Below, in pieces: positions 1-8,237 of a DNA stretch of 64,000 nt. Source of the stretch: Aeromicrobium sp. Leaf350 (GTDB taxonomy: Bacteria; Actinomycetota; Actinomycetes; Propionibacteriales; Nocardioidaceae); contig NZ_CAKASL010000001.1 in assembly GCF_916858655.1 (NCBI RefSeq), positions 186,001-250,000 of the forward strand, given 5' to 3'. The position numbers were made by a program, and so were the translations under genes. The stretch's first letter is position 1, and the number at the start of each line of letters is the position of its first letter. The notes under the pieces are model-generated. The model was not told where the DNA came from, made no database searches, and was given only the letters and a program-made list of their open reading frames with translations.

Positions 1-157
1 CGTACACCTCGCGGTAGCGGGCGTAGACGCTGTCGACCTCGTCCTCCGCGATCGCGAGCTTCGTCGCATCGGCGTCGTCGCGCTGGTGCGGCACGGCGCA
101 CGCCAGCAGGGACAGGCACGAGACGACGGCCACCCCGAGCCGCAGGATCCTGCTCAT
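1..157 (-). CDS. Putative lipoprotein, partial (3' end outside window)
   Basis: Only the first 52 codons are in the window; the gene runs off the left edge. The protein starts MSRILRLGVAVVSCLSLLAC, a type II signal peptide with lipobox LLAC, so the mature protein should be lipid-anchored at the outer face of the membrane. The mature part begins with charged residues (HQRDDADATKLAIAEDEVD). Its ATG overlaps the TGA of the upstream membrane-protein gene (ATGA), so the two are probably co-transcribed and translationally coupled. No function can be given from this fragment. Confidence 0.72.
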   Translation of the reverse strand, partial: MSRILRLGVAVVSCLSLLACAVPHQRDDADATKLAIAEDEVDSVYARYREVY

Positions 158-1173
158 CGCGGGCCCTCCGTCGTGTCCTCGTCGTCGACGACGTCGAACT
201 CGTGCAGCTCAGCCTCGGTCACCTCGTGCTCGACGCCGTCCTCGTCGACCCAGACGTAGAGCACCTGCGGCGTGGCGCTCGGCGGCTCCGGCTCCGATTC
301 GGGTGCCGGCTGCGGCTCGGGCTCCGGCTCCGGTTCGGGCACCGGCTCCGGTTCGGGCTCGGGTGCCGGCTGCGGCTCGGGCTCCGGTCGGGGCTCGACC
401 AGGTCCTCCTCGTCGACCACCTCGAAGCCGTCGAGCTCGTCCGGGTCGATCTCGTGCTCCACCCCGTGCTCGTCGACGTACAGGAAGACCTCGACCTCCT
501 CGACCTCCACCGCCTCGGTGTCGTCGAGCTCGTCGGGCTGGCTGCGCCACACGTGGTGGCGGCGCAGCAGGCCGCCGAACCACGCGACACCGACGCCCAG
601 CAGCGCGATGCCCGCGCCGCGGCCGAAGCCGCCGCGGATGCCGTAGGCGGTCGTGACCTCGAGACCCGAGAGGTTCGTGGACCCGACCGCGACGACGGCG
701 ATCGACACGGGCTCGTCCGGCAGGGTCAGGCTGACGTCGGCACCGCCGAGACCGGCCTGGGAGACGATCCACCAGTCGAGCGCGGTGGGCGCGGACGGCA
801 CGTTGGGCTCGCCCTCGACGGACCGGGTCTCGATGTCCCACGGCGTCCCGTACGAGGTGATCTCGACGCGCGCGGCGTTGCTGAGGTAGTTCTCCACGTC
901 GACGGTGTTGCCCACGCCGACGAAGACGGGCTTGCCGATCGGCACCTCCACGAGCACGTCGACCTGCACGCCGACCCACGTCACGACCCCCGGCGCCGTC
1001 ACGACGGCTGCCTGGTCGGTGTCGATGGCGTGTGGGCCGGTCGTGATGCGCCCGTCAGGTCCGAGCACGACCATGAGCGCGGCACCGGCGAGCGCGACGA
1101 GGACACCGAGCACGCTGATCGCCCAGGCCCCGATCGTGCGCCCCCTGATCCGCCCCCTCATGCGCCCCGTCAT
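154..1173 (-). CDS. Bitopic membrane protein with acidic, proline-rich, internally repeated cytoplasmic tail
   Basis: A 339-residue protein of unknown function. A basic N-terminus is followed by a membrane segment (about residues 12-38), a soluble presumably extracytoplasmic domain, and a second hydrophobic segment near residue 190 (GIALLGVGVAWFGGLL). The C-terminal third is very acidic and carries two copies of a motif (VEVFLYVDEHGVEHE and VLYVWVDEDGVEHE) separated by a long E/P/Q dipeptide stretch. ATG 1173 is preferred over GTG 1179 because GGAGGG lies at a normal distance before it. It overlaps the downstream lipoprotein gene by 4 nt. No family was recognised; the duplicated motif suggests a ligand- or protein-binding tail. 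Confidence 0.72.
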   Translation of the reverse strand: MTGRMRGRIRGRTIGAWAISVLGVLVALAGAALMVVLGPDGRITTGPHAIDTDQAAVVTAPGVVTWVGVQVDVLVEVPIGKPVFVGVGNTVDVENYLSNAARVEITSYGTPWDIETRSVEGEPNVPSAPTALDWWIVSQAGLGGADVSLTLPDEPVSIAVVAVGSTNLSGLEVTTAYGIRGGFGRGAGIALLGVGVAWFGGLLRRHHVWRSQPDELDDTEAVEVEEVEVFLYVDEHGVEHEIDPDELDGFEVVDEEDLVEPRPEPEPQPAPEPEPEPVPEPEPEPEPQPAPESEPEPPSATPQVLYVWVDEDGVEHEVTEAELHEFDVVDDEDTTEGPR

Positions 1174-1292
1174 CCGCACCGTCCCTCCCGACGACGGGCG
1201 CCCTCGCGCACCGCGACGCCGACCCTACCTGCGGCGATCGGATCCTGCGGGAGACGCGCGGTGAGGGTCTCGCGGCGGGTCTCGGTGGGTTC

Positions 1293-2201
1293 TCAGTACA
1301 GGGCGGTCGCCAGCAGGCGTCGCGCCGTCGCGACGCGCGGGTCGTCCGAGCCCACGACGACGAACAGGTCGAGGAGGCGTGCTCGCACGCGATCGCGATC
1401 GTCCTCGCTCGTGCGACGCACGAGCTGGATCAGGCGGTCGAAGGCGTCCTCGACGTGACCGCCGCTGACGTCGAGGTCGGCGACCAGCAGCTGGGCGTCG
1501 ATGTCGTCGGGAGCGTCCGCTGCCGCGGCACGGGCCTGCTGGAGGTCCGAGCCCTGGGTGCGCGCCATGAGCCGCACGCCGGCGAGCCGCTCGGCGACCT
1601 CGGCGTCGCCGGGGTTCTGGGCAGCGAGCTTCTCGTACGCGGCCACGGCACCCGGGAGGTCCCCCGCGGCGAAGGCGGCGTCCGCCTCCGCGAAGCGCGG
1701 ATCGTCCGCCGGCTCCTCCAGGGCCTCGGGCGCGGAGCCGGGGGCAGGCGCACGTCCCGTGACGCCGTGCTCGGCGCCCAGGCGGATCAGCTCGTCGAAG
1801 TAGCCGCGGATCTGCTCGTCCGGCACGGCGCTCTGGAACAGCGGAACGGGCTGGCCCTTCACGAGACCGACGACGAGCGGCACCGACTGCGCGCCGAGCG
1901 CCTGACCGATGCCGGGGTTGGCGTCCACGTCGACCTGCGCGAGCAGCAGCTGACCGTCGTACGCGTTGGCCGCGGCGGCGAGCCGGGCGTTGAACTCGGC
2001 ACCCTGCGGGGCCCGCGGCGACCACAGGCTCAGCACGACGAGGTGGTTCAGCGAGGCCTCGAGGGCCACCTGCTGGAAGTCGGCCTCGGTGACGTCGACG
2101 ACCCAGGAGCCGCCGGCGCCCGAACCACCGGCAGCGGCGGGCTGCGTCGCAGGGCGGGCGAGTGCGGACAGGTCGAGGGCTCCGGGACGCGAAAAGCTCA
2201 T
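1293..2201 (-). CDS. Thioredoxin-fold TPR protein, CnoX/YbbN-like, without CXXC
   Basis: A 302-aa protein with an N-terminal thioredoxin-like domain (about 33-140) and a C-terminal TPR-like helical region rich in Ala and Asp (about 160-300). This is the layout of YbbN/CnoX co-chaperones, which hold unfolding clients. Where a thioredoxin has W-C-x-x-C it reads LWSPRAPQG (residues 59-67), so both redox cysteines are absent and it cannot be a disulfide reductase. A TAGGAT hexamer ends 6 nt before the ATG, suggesting a leaderless transcript starting inside the end of the PH-domain gene. M. tuberculosis has a comparable thioredoxin gene (Rv1324) next to fadA4, which supports orthology by position. 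Confidence 0.85.
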   Translation of the reverse strand: MSFSRPGALDLSALARPATQPAAAGGSGAGGSWVVDVTEADFQQVALEASLNHLVVLSLWSPRAPQGAEFNARLAAAANAYDGQLLLAQVDVDANPGIGQALGAQSVPLVVGLVKGQPVPLFQSAVPDEQIRGYFDELIRLGAEHGVTGRAPAPGSAPEALEEPADDPRFAEADAAFAAGDLPGAVAAYEKLAAQNPGDAEVAERLAGVRLMARTQGSDLQQARAAAADAPDDIDAQLLVADLDVSGGHVEDAFDRLIQLVRRTSEDDRDRVRARLLDLFVVVGSDDPRVATARRLLATALY

Positions 2202-2210
2202 GCCCCCATC

Positions 2211-2759
2211 CTAGGGAAGCAGGTGTGGCGGCACTCCCCCGCGCGGCCCACGCAGGCCCGCGCGCTGCACGACACGCTGGATCGTCAGGTCGCGCCCGTC
2301 CGGGTCGCCGATGAAGCGGATGTCGCGCAGCCCCTGCGCCTGGGCGGCCGACTCGAAGATGAAGTGGCCGTAGCCGAGCAGTCGTCCGAGGAGCGGCTTG
2401 TCGACCGTGATGTCGAGGATGCGGGTGATGGGCATCGTGGCGATCTTGACGTTGAAGACGCCCGAGGCGCGAAAGACCCGCATGTTGGTGATGACGAAGA
2501 CGTCGCGGCGCTCGCGGGCCGTGAGGAACACGGCGTGCCCGAGGAGGACGAAGGAGACGAGCAGGAAGACCCAGCCCCACGAGATGGGCCCGAACAGCGC
2601 CAGGACCCACAGCGCCAGGACACCGATCAGCTCGACCTCCGGCAGCGCGTAGACGATGCCGTGGTGGCGCACGAGGTCGACGACGTGCTCGCCCTCGTCG
2701 TGCAGCAGGTGGCGATCGACCTGCTGCTCGGGGATACGCTCGGCCAGCGCACGGATCAT
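2211..2759 (-). CDS. PH-domain membrane protein (bPH2/YdbS type)
   Basis: A 182-aa protein. A soluble N-terminus (MIRALAERIPEQQVDRHLL) leads to paired hydrophobic segments (about 45-90, LALWVLALFGPISWGW and VFLLVSFVLLGHAVF). A bacterial PH-like domain follows, with typical strands (DVFVITNMRVFRASGVFN and TRILDITVDKPLLGRLLGYG). Proteins of this kind sit at the membrane; their molecular role is mostly unknown. An upstream extension of 27 low-complexity residues was rejected, and ATG 2759 gives a normal start 10 nt after the stop of the 51-aa gene. Probably co-transcribed with that gene. Confidence 0.82.
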   Translation of the reverse strand: MIRALAERIPEQQVDRHLLHDEGEHVVDLVRHHGIVYALPEVELIGVLALWVLALFGPISWGWVFLLVSFVLLGHAVFLTARERRDVFVITNMRVFRASGVFNVKIATMPITRILDITVDKPLLGRLLGYGHFIFESAAQAQGLRDIRFIGDPDGRDLTIQRVVQRAGLRGPRGGVPPHLLP

Positions 2760-2769
2760 GGCTGGCCCG

Positions 2770-2925
2770 CTACTCGAAGAGCTCCTGCACGAAGACGCCG
2801 ACGTTGCCGAACGCGTCGATGACGGCGCTGAACGCACCATCGACCGCGTCGGCCGCTTGGGTCGGCGCGGTCAGCAGGTAGTAGACGGCAAACCCGATCA
2901 CGAGCAGCGCCAGAGCCTTCTTCAC
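2770..2925 (-). CDS. 51-aa single-pass membrane or exported peptide, unknown function
   Basis: A short gene starting at GTG 2925 (or the adjacent in-frame GTG 2928). The product begins MKKALALLVIGFAVYYLLT, one hydrophobic segment, then AADAVDGAFSAVIDAFGNVG and ends FVQELFE. It lies between MeaB and the PH-domain gene, 10 nt before the latter. Codon use fits a real gene (third positions mostly G/C). The second half looks like an amphipathic helix. The hydrophobic segment may be a membrane anchor; there is no clear signal-peptidase site. Function unknown. Confidence 0.62.
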   Translation of the reverse strand: MKKALALLVIGFAVYYLLTAPTQAADAVDGAFSAVIDAFGNVGVFVQELFE

Positions 2926-3020
2926 CACGCCACTATTTCTAGGCCATCACCCCGCACAGCCGCGGGAGGCGCGCCGAACGGCATGCCCTTCGAGGCTCCG
3001 CGTCCCGGAGCCTCCAGCTC

Positions 3021-3983
3021 TCAGATCTGGTCGAGGACGACGTCGGCCGCGCTGTAGGGGTCGGTCGAGCCGCCCAGGACGTCGGCGGCGAGCCCGTCGA
3101 GCCGTGCGTCACCACCCAGGTGGCCGAACCGGCGGCTCACCTCCCCGAGCGCGATCGCCTCGATCTCGCGCCGCGCCCGCGCGAGGCGGCGACGACGCCC
3201 CTCGCCCGAGGACTCCAGGTGGGCGCGGTGGTCGTCGACGTGCGCCAGCAGCTCGGCGATGCCCTCGCCCTCGGTCGCGACCGTCAGCGCGATGGGCGGC
3301 TTCCAGGCCCCGTCGGGGCGGTCGGTCATCGACAGCATGCCGCGCAGCTCGCGCCGGGTCGTCGTCGCGCCGTCACGATCGGCCTTGTTGATGCAGAACA
3401 CGTCCCCGATCTCGAGGATGCCGGCCTTCGCGGCCTGGATGCCGTCACCCATGCCGGGCGCCAGCAGCACGAGGCTGGTGTCGGCCAGGCCGGCGATCTC
3501 GACCTCGGACTGGCCCACGCCGACGGTCTCGACGAGGATCACGTCGCAACCGGCCGCGTCGAGCACCCGCAGCGCCTGCGGTGCAGCGCCAGCGAGCCCG
3601 CCGAGGTGGCCCCGGCTGGCCATCGAGCGGATCATGACGCCGGGATCGGTGGCGTGGTCGGACATGCGAATGCGATCGCCCAGCAGGGCCCCGCCACTGA
3701 AGGGCGAGGAGGGATCGACGGCCAGCACGCCGACCGTGCGGTCCGCAGCGCGCAGCGCCGCGACCAGGGCCGACGTGGAGGTGGACTTGCCGACGCCCGG
3801 CGAACCGGTCAGGCCGACGACGTGCGCCCCGCCGGTGTGCGCCACGAGCGCCTTCGCAACCTCACGGAGGGCGGGCGAGTCGCGCTCGACCAGGGAGATG
3901 AGACGGGCGACGGCCCGGGCCTTGCCCGGACCGTCGCCTCGTGCCGTCTCGACGAGCTCGGTGACGTCGTCGACACGGCGCAT
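3021..3983 (-). CDS. meaB: MeaB-type GTPase, chaperone of a B12-dependent acyl-CoA mutase
   Basis: A 320-aa G3E-type GTPase of the MeaB/ArgK family, which loads and protects adenosylcobalamin in methylmalonyl-CoA-type mutases. Walker A is GSPGVGKS (60-67), the metal-binding Asp is in VDPSSPFSGGALLGDR (from 89), ETVGVGQSE starts at 152, and the guanine motif NKAD is at 199-202. It starts 35 nt after the acetyl-CoA acetyltransferase stop on the same strand and is preceded by CAGGAG, so the two probably form an operon. Its likely client here is the ethylmalonyl-CoA mutase at 14.8-16.8 kb; a methylmalonyl-CoA mutase elsewhere in the genome is equally possible. Confidence 0.93.
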   Translation of the reverse strand: MRRVDDVTELVETARGDGPGKARAVARLISLVERDSPALREVAKALVAHTGGAHVVGLTGSPGVGKSTSTSALVAALRAADRTVGVLAVDPSSPFSGGALLGDRIRMSDHATDPGVMIRSMASRGHLGGLAGAAPQALRVLDAAGCDVILVETVGVGQSEVEIAGLADTSLVLLAPGMGDGIQAAKAGILEIGDVFCINKADRDGATTTRRELRGMLSMTDRPDGAWKPPIALTVATEGEGIAELLAHVDDHRAHLESSGEGRRRRLARARREIEAIALGEVSRRFGHLGGDARLDGLAADVLGGSTDPYSAADVVLDQI

Positions 3984-4018
3984 GCCTGCTCCTGCGTCAG
4001 TGCGCCGTCAGGCCCGGA

Positions 4019-5209
4019 TCAGGCCCGCGGGACGCGGATGACCAGGGCGTCGCCCTGACCGCCGCCGCCGCACAGCGCAGCCGCGCCGACGCCGCCGCCG
4101 CGACGCTGGAGCTCCAGCGCCAGGTGCAGCACGACGCGAGCGCCGCTCATGCCGATCGGGTGACCGAGGGAGATCGCACCGCCGTTGACGTTGACGATGT
4201 CCTCGGAGATGCCGAGCTTCTTGGTCGACGCCAGGCCGACCGCGGCGAAGGCCTCGTTCAGCTCGACCAGGTCGAGGTCGTCGGTCGTCAGGTCGGTCTT
4301 GGCGAGCGCCGCGGCGATCGCGTTGGCCGGCTGGTCCTGCAGGCTCGAGTCGGGGCCGGCCACGTTCCCGTGGGCGACGAGCTCGGCAAGGATCGGGAGA
4401 CCCAGCTCCTCGGCCTTGGCCTTGCTCATGACGACGACGGCGCAGGCGCCGTCGGAGATCTGGCTGGCGGTGCCGGCCGTGATGGTGCCCTCCTTGGAGA
4501 ACGCCGGGCGCAGCTTGCCGAGCGACTCGGCGGTCGTGTCGCCACGGACGCCCTCGTCGGCGCTGACGACCAGCGGGTCCCCCTTGCGCTGCGGGATCTC
4601 GACGGGAACGATCTCGTCGTCGAAGACGCCGTTCTTCTGGGCCGTGGCGGCGAGCTGGTGCGAGCGGGCGCCGAAGGCGTCCTGCTCCTCCCGCGTGAAC
4701 GTCTCGACGTCGACGTTGCGCTGCTCGGTGAGCGAGCCCATCGCCTGGTTCGTGATGGCGTCCCACAGGCCGTCGTACTCCATGTGGTCGAGCATCGTGG
4801 TCTTGCCGTACTTGAAGCCCTCGCGCGAGCCGGTGAGGATGTGCGGCGCCTGCGTCATCGACTCCTGGCCACCCGCGACGATGACGTCGTACTGACCCGA
4901 CTGGATGAGCGCGTCGGCGAGCGTGATGGCGTGGATGCCGGACAGGCAGACCTTGTTGATGGTCAGGGCCGGGACGCCGAGCGGGATGCCGCCCTTGTCG
5001 GCGGCCTGGCGGGCCGGGACCTGGCCGGCTCCGGCTCCGAGGACCTGCCCCATGATCACGTAGTCGACCTGGTCGCCGGTGATGCCGGCCTTGTCCAGGG
5101 CGCCCTTGATGGCGACGCCACCGAGGTCGGCGCCCGACAGGGTCTTGAGTCCACCGAGCAGGCGGCCGATGGGGGTGCGGGCCCCCGCGACGATCACGGT
5201 CTGGGTCAT
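4019..5209 (-). CDS. Acetyl-CoA C-acetyltransferase (thiolase II)
   Basis: A 396-aa thiolase condensing two acetyl-CoA to acetoacetyl-CoA (or the reverse). Active-site residues are visible: nucleophile C88 in [13 protein letters not shown]350 in [10 protein letters not shown] and C380 in CGGGGQGDA. Length and motifs fit the biosynthetic PhaA/AtoB/FadA4 class. AAGGAG precedes the ATG. It would supply the first step of an acetyl-CoA to crotonyl-CoA to ethylmalonyl-CoA route with genes nearby. It is divergent from padR, and the operator-like palindrome between them could affect both. Positionally it corresponds to fadA4 (Rv1323) of M. tuberculosis. Confidence 0.95.
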   Translation of the reverse strand: MTQTVIVAGARTPIGRLLGGLKTLSGADLGGVAIKGALDKAGITGDQVDYVIMGQVLGAGAGQVPARQAADKGGIPLGVPALTINKVCLSGIHAITLADALIQSGQYDVIVAGGQESMTQAPHILTGSREGFKYGKTTMLDHMEYDGLWDAITNQAMGSLTEQRNVDVETFTREEQDAFGARSHQLAATAQKNGVFDDEIVPVEIPQRKGDPLVVSADEGVRGDTTAESLGKLRPAFSKEGTITAGTASQISDGACAVVVMSKAKAEELGLPILAELVAHGNVAGPDSSLQDQPANAIAAALAKTDLTTDDLDLVELNEAFAAVGLASTKKLGISEDIVNVNGGAISLGHPIGMSGARVVLHLALELQRRGGGVGAAALCGGGGQGDALVIRVPRA

Positions 5210-5308
5210 GAGAGGAGCTCCTTAGAAGGCAGGTGCTCGTCACTTTACCCAGAGGTAACGTGCGGCCGACACGGGCGTGGGCCGGATCACGCCATGACCT
5301 CGACGCTC

Positions 5309-5348
5309 ACTAGTTTGCGTATCTGACTAGTCATGCATACGCTCTAGT
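5309..5348. promoter_or_regulatory. Candidate PadR operator (dyad)
   Basis: A 10-bp perfect palindrome TGACTAGTCA (5324-5333) is flanked by ACTAG (5309-5313) and CTAGT (5344-5348), all sharing the centre 5328.5. The site covers the -35/-10 region of padR and ends one base before its start codon. PadR repressors commonly autoregulate from such dyads. The divergent thiolase starts about 100 nt away. Operator identity is inference. Confidence 0.6.
5315..5343 (+). promoter_or_regulatory. padR promoter, predicted leaderless
   Basis: TTGCGT (5315-5320) and TACGCT (5338-5343) are separated by 17 bp, a good sigma-70/SigA-like pair. The ATG at 5350 lies 6 nt after the -10 element, where transcription should begin, so the mRNA is probably leaderless. 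The palindrome described at 5309-5348 occupies this promoter. Confidence 0.55.
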
Positions 5349-5349
5349 C

Positions 5350-5694
5350 ATGGAGACCGACGAGACGCCGACCGAGTGGCTCCGAGCCGTGCTGTCGCTG
5401 ACCGTCCTCGCGATCGTCGCCGAGGGCGAGACGTACGGCTACGTCGTGGCCCAGCGACTCCAGGCCGCCGGCCTCGGCACGGTCAAGGGAGGCACCCTCT
5501 ACCCGGTCCTCAACCGCCTGGAGGACGCCGGGCTCCTGACCTCGTCCTGGCGCGAGGGCGTGGGCGGACCCGGCCGCAAGTTCTTCGCCGTCACGCCCGA
5601 GGGCCGCGAGCACCTGGCGACCCGGACCGCGGCCTGGCACAGCTTCACCGAGCGGGCGACCGGCCTGCTCCCCACCGAGAGGAGCACGACATGA
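5350..5694 (+). CDS. PadR family transcriptional regulator
   Basis: A 114-aa winged-helix regulator. The core reads EGETYGYVVAQRLQ, then VKGGTLYPVLNRLEDAGLL with the conserved GTLYPVL turn and a wing ending FFAVTPEGRE. Short PadR proteins like this repress genes for membrane or stress functions and release DNA on ligand binding. Its stop overlaps the start of the next gene (ATGA), the standard pairing of a PadR regulator with a HAAS-type membrane partner. The promoter contains a dyad likely to be its own operator. Confidence 0.92.
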   Translation: METDETPTEWLRAVLSLTVLAIVAEGETYGYVVAQRLQAAGLGTVKGGTLYPVLNRLEDAGLLTSSWREGVGGPGRKFFAVTPEGREHLATRTAAWHSFTERATGLLPTERSTT

Positions 5695-6197
5695 CCACCG
5701 ACGGCACCCGCAGCGACTACCAGCAGCGCCTCATCCTGGCCCTGCGACTCAAGGACGTCCCCGGCGACCGCATCGGCGAGATCGTCGCCGAGGTCGAGAG
5801 CCACGTCGCCGAGACGGGCGAGGACCCGGTCGAGGCCTTCGGTTCCCCCCGTCAGTACGCCGCGAGCCTCACGGCGGAGCACCGGCCGGACCCGAAATGG
5901 GTCACCGCTGTGAGCCTCGTCGGCTCCGGTCTGGCCGGGTGGCTCGTCGCCCAGGGCGGGCTCGCCGTGCTGCTCGGCGAGTCCTACTGGGGCCAGTCGG
6001 GCTGGCTGTGGCTGGGGCTCGGCCTCGCGATCGGCGTGCCGGGCGGCGTCAGCGTGTGGCGCCGATCGACCCGGGTCCGTGACCCGCGCACCGGCGGCGA
6101 CCTCGAGCCCTTCTCGCCCGGAGGCTTGGTGGTGCTGATCGGCAGCCCGATCGTGGTCGTGCTGCTGGCGTTCGCGGCGATCAAGATCTTCGGCTGA
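5691..6197 (+). CDS. HAAS-domain-like membrane protein, PadR partner
   Basis: A 168-aa protein starting at the ATG that overlaps padR's stop. The N-terminal 60 residues resemble the HAAS/DUF1700 helical domain often linked to PadR genes (RSDYQQRLILALRLKDVPGD, then a VEAFGSPRQYAASL segment). Three or four hydrophobic segments follow (about 67-90, 98-118 and 145-168). Such proteins are thought to sense membrane state or modulate the PadR regulator; the mechanism is not established. Co-transcription with padR is nearly certain from the overlap. Confidence 0.75.
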   Translation: MTTDGTRSDYQQRLILALRLKDVPGDRIGEIVAEVESHVAETGEDPVEAFGSPRQYAASLTAEHRPDPKWVTAVSLVGSGLAGWLVAQGGLAVLLGESYWGQSGWLWLGLGLAIGVPGGVSVWRRSTRVRDPRTGGDLEPFSPGGLVVLIGSPIVVVLLAFAAIKIFG

Positions 6198-6238
6198 CCC
6201 GGCAGGTCGCCCCGTACGTCCTGCTCTACGCTGCCCCC

Positions 6239-6694
6239 ATGTCTGCGACCGAACCCCTTGTGCCCGAGCACCTTCTGATCGCGATCGACCACGTCGGCAT
6301 CGCCGTCCCCGACCTCGACGAGGCGATCTCCTTCTACTCCTCGCTGTTCGGACTGAAGTCCGTCCACGAGGAGACCAACGAGGAGCAGGGGGTGCGCGAG
6401 GCGATGCTGGCCGTCGGCGACTCCGGCTCGTTCATCCAGCTGCTCTCGCCCCTCTCCCCCGACACGACGATCGGCAAGTTCCTGGCCAAGAACGGCCAGG
6501 GCATCCAGCAGCTCGCCTACCGGGTCTCCGACCTGGACGTCGTCTCGGCCACGCTGCGCGAGCGCGGCGCACGCCTGCTGTACGACGAGGCCCGTAACGG
6601 CACCGGCGGCAGCCGGGTCAACTTCGTGCACCCCAAGGACGCCGGCGGCGTGCTGGTCGAGCTCGTCGAGCCGGCCACGAACGGTCACCACTGA
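6239..6694 (+). CDS. Methylmalonyl-CoA (ethylmalonyl-CoA) epimerase
   Basis: A 151-aa glyoxalase-fold enzyme that interconverts the (2R) and (2S) epimers of methylmalonyl-CoA; homologues also act on ethylmalonyl-CoA. Metal-binding motifs are visible: IDHVGIAVPDLDEA near the start, IQQLAYRVSDLD in the middle and GVLVELVEP at the end. TACGCT ends 6 nt before the ATG, so the transcript is probably leaderless. It lies 98 nt before ccr on the same strand; in the ethylmalonyl-CoA pathway the epimerase acts between Ccr and the mutase. An M. tuberculosis counterpart sits beside fadA4. Confidence 0.93.
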   Translation: MSATEPLVPEHLLIAIDHVGIAVPDLDEAISFYSSLFGLKSVHEETNEEQGVREAMLAVGDSGSFIQLLSPLSPDTTIGKFLAKNGQGIQQLAYRVSDLDVVSATLRERGARLLYDEARNGTGGSRVNFVHPKDAGGVLVELVEPATNGHH

Positions 6695-6792
6695 CCGTAC
6701 GAGACCTGTGTCACACGGCAGGTCGTGGCGCGCCCATGTTTCTCGCGGGTAACATCACCGCGACCTGAGACGACCCCACCTGGAGGCTCTTC

Positions 6793-8133
6793 GTGCAGCA
6801 CATCCTCGACGCGATCATGGCCGGCGACACCGCCGGCGAGGACTTCGCGAACCTGGACATCCCCGACCACTACCTCGCCGCGACCGTCCACAAGGACGAG
6901 GTGGACATGTTCGAGGGTGTCGCCAGCCGTGACAAGGATCCGCGACAGTCGATCCACGTCGAGGACGTCGCGCTGCCCGAGCTCGGCCCGGGCGAGGCCC
7001 TCGTGGCGGTCATGGCGAGCGCCATCAACTACAACACTGTCTGGACCTCGATCTTCGAGCCCGTCTCGACGTTCGGCTTCCTCGAGCGCTACGGCCGCCT
7101 CTCGCCGCTGACCAAGCGTCACGACCTGCCGTACCACGTGGTCGGCTCCGACCTCGCGGGCGTCGTGCTCAAGACCGGCCCCGGCGTCACCAAGTGGCAG
7201 CCCGGCGCGGAGGTCGTCGCCCACTGTCTCTCCGTCGAGCTCGAGGCCCCCGACGGCCATGACGACACGATGATGGACCCCGAGCAGCGCATCTGGGGCT
7301 TCGAGACCAACTTCGGCGGCCTGGCCCACATCGCCCTCGTGAAGTCGAACCAGCTGCTGCCCAAGCCCGACCACCTCACGTGGGAGGAGGCGGCCTCGCC
7401 CGGCCTCGTCAACGCGACGGCCTACCGCCAGCTCGTCTCCAAGAACGGCGGCAACATGAAGCAGGGCGACAACGTCCTGATCTGGGGCGCCTCCGGCGGC
7501 CTGGGCGGCTTCGCCACGCAGTACGCGCTCAACGGTGGCGCCAACCCGATCTGCGTCGTCTCCAACGAGGAGAAGGCCAAGATCGTCCGCAGCATGGGCG
7601 CCGAGCACGTCATCAACCGTTCCGAGGAGAACTGGAAGTTCTGGAACGAGGACAACACGAAGCAGAACCCCAAGGAGTGGCAGCGCCTCGGCAAGAAGAT
7701 CCGTGAGCTCACGGGCGGCGAGGACATCGACATCGTCTTCGAGCACCCGGGTCGCGAGACCTTCGGCGCCTCGGTCTACGTGACCCGCAAGGGCGGCACG
7801 ATCACGACCTGCGCGTCGACCACGGGCTTCATGCACGAGTACGACAACCGCTACCTCTGGATGAACCTCAAGCGCATCGTCTCGAGCCACTTCGCGAACT
7901 ACCGCGAGGCGTTCGAGGCCAACCGCCTGATCGACCAGGGCAAGATCCACCCGACGCTCTCGCGCACCTACAAGCTCGAGGACGTGGGCCAGGCGTCGCT
8001 CGACGTGCACCACAACCTCCACCAGGGCAAGGTCGGCGTGCTCGCGCTGGCGCCCGAGGAGGGCCTCGGCGTCCGCGACGCCGAGAAGCGCGAGCAGCAC
8101 CTCACCGCGATCAACCGCTTCCGGGGTATCTGA
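6793..8133 (+). CDS. ccr: Crotonyl-CoA carboxylase/reductase
   Basis: A 446-aa enzyme of the medium-chain dehydrogenase/reductase superfamily that reductively carboxylates crotonyl-CoA to (2S)-ethylmalonyl-CoA with NADPH and CO2. The family hallmarks are present: an N-terminal LPELGPGEALVAVMASAINY segment, SDLAGVVLKTGPGV, WGASGGLGGFATQYAL (NADPH Rossmann loop) and VFEHPGRETFGASVY. The GTG start at 6793 is preceded by CTGGAGG. The length is typical. It is the signature enzyme of the ethylmalonyl-CoA pathway and also makes extender units in polyketide producers; ecm nearby favours the former. Confidence 0.96.
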   Translation: MQHILDAIMAGDTAGEDFANLDIPDHYLAATVHKDEVDMFEGVASRDKDPRQSIHVEDVALPELGPGEALVAVMASAINYNTVWTSIFEPVSTFGFLERYGRLSPLTKRHDLPYHVVGSDLAGVVLKTGPGVTKWQPGAEVVAHCLSVELEAPDGHDDTMMDPEQRIWGFETNFGGLAHIALVKSNQLLPKPDHLTWEEAASPGLVNATAYRQLVSKNGGNMKQGDNVLIWGASGGLGGFATQYALNGGANPICVVSNEEKAKIVRSMGAEHVINRSEENWKFWNEDNTKQNPKEWQRLGKKIRELTGGEDIDIVFEHPGRETFGASVYVTRKGGTITTCASTTGFMHEYDNRYLWMNLKRIVSSHFANYREAFEANRLIDQGKIHPTLSRTYKLEDVGQASLDVHHNLHQGKVGVLALAPEEGLGVRDAEKREQHLTAINRFRGI

Positions 8134-8153
8134 GGCACCAGTACGAGACCGAG

Positions 8154-8176
8154 GGGCGTGGCCATGGGCCACGCCC
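8154..8176. terminator. Hairpin terminator after ccr
   Basis: A perfect 10-bp stem (GGGCGTGGCC / GGCCACGCCC) with an ATG loop lies 20 nt after the ccr stop and ends before the DivIVA-like gene's promoter. There is no long T-run, as is usual for high-GC actinobacterial hairpins. Confidence 0.75.
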
Positions 8177-8237
8177 TTCGGCGTCGGTACAGTGGGCGAT
8201 GACCGCGCCCCCGTCATCCCACCTGCGAGGAATTTCC

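Noticed and set aside
202..1458. Long plus-strand open frame opposite the acidic membrane-protein gene
   Set aside because: Typical high-GC shadow frame: Arg/Asp/Val-rich without domains, while the minus strand has coherent membrane and repeat structure.
8199..8237. ATG 8199 as the start of the DivIVA-like gene
   Set aside because: It sits 5 nt after TACAGT and could be leaderless, but ATG 8238 has a clear binding site and places the DivIVA signature at the usual distance from the N-terminus; kept only as an alternative.
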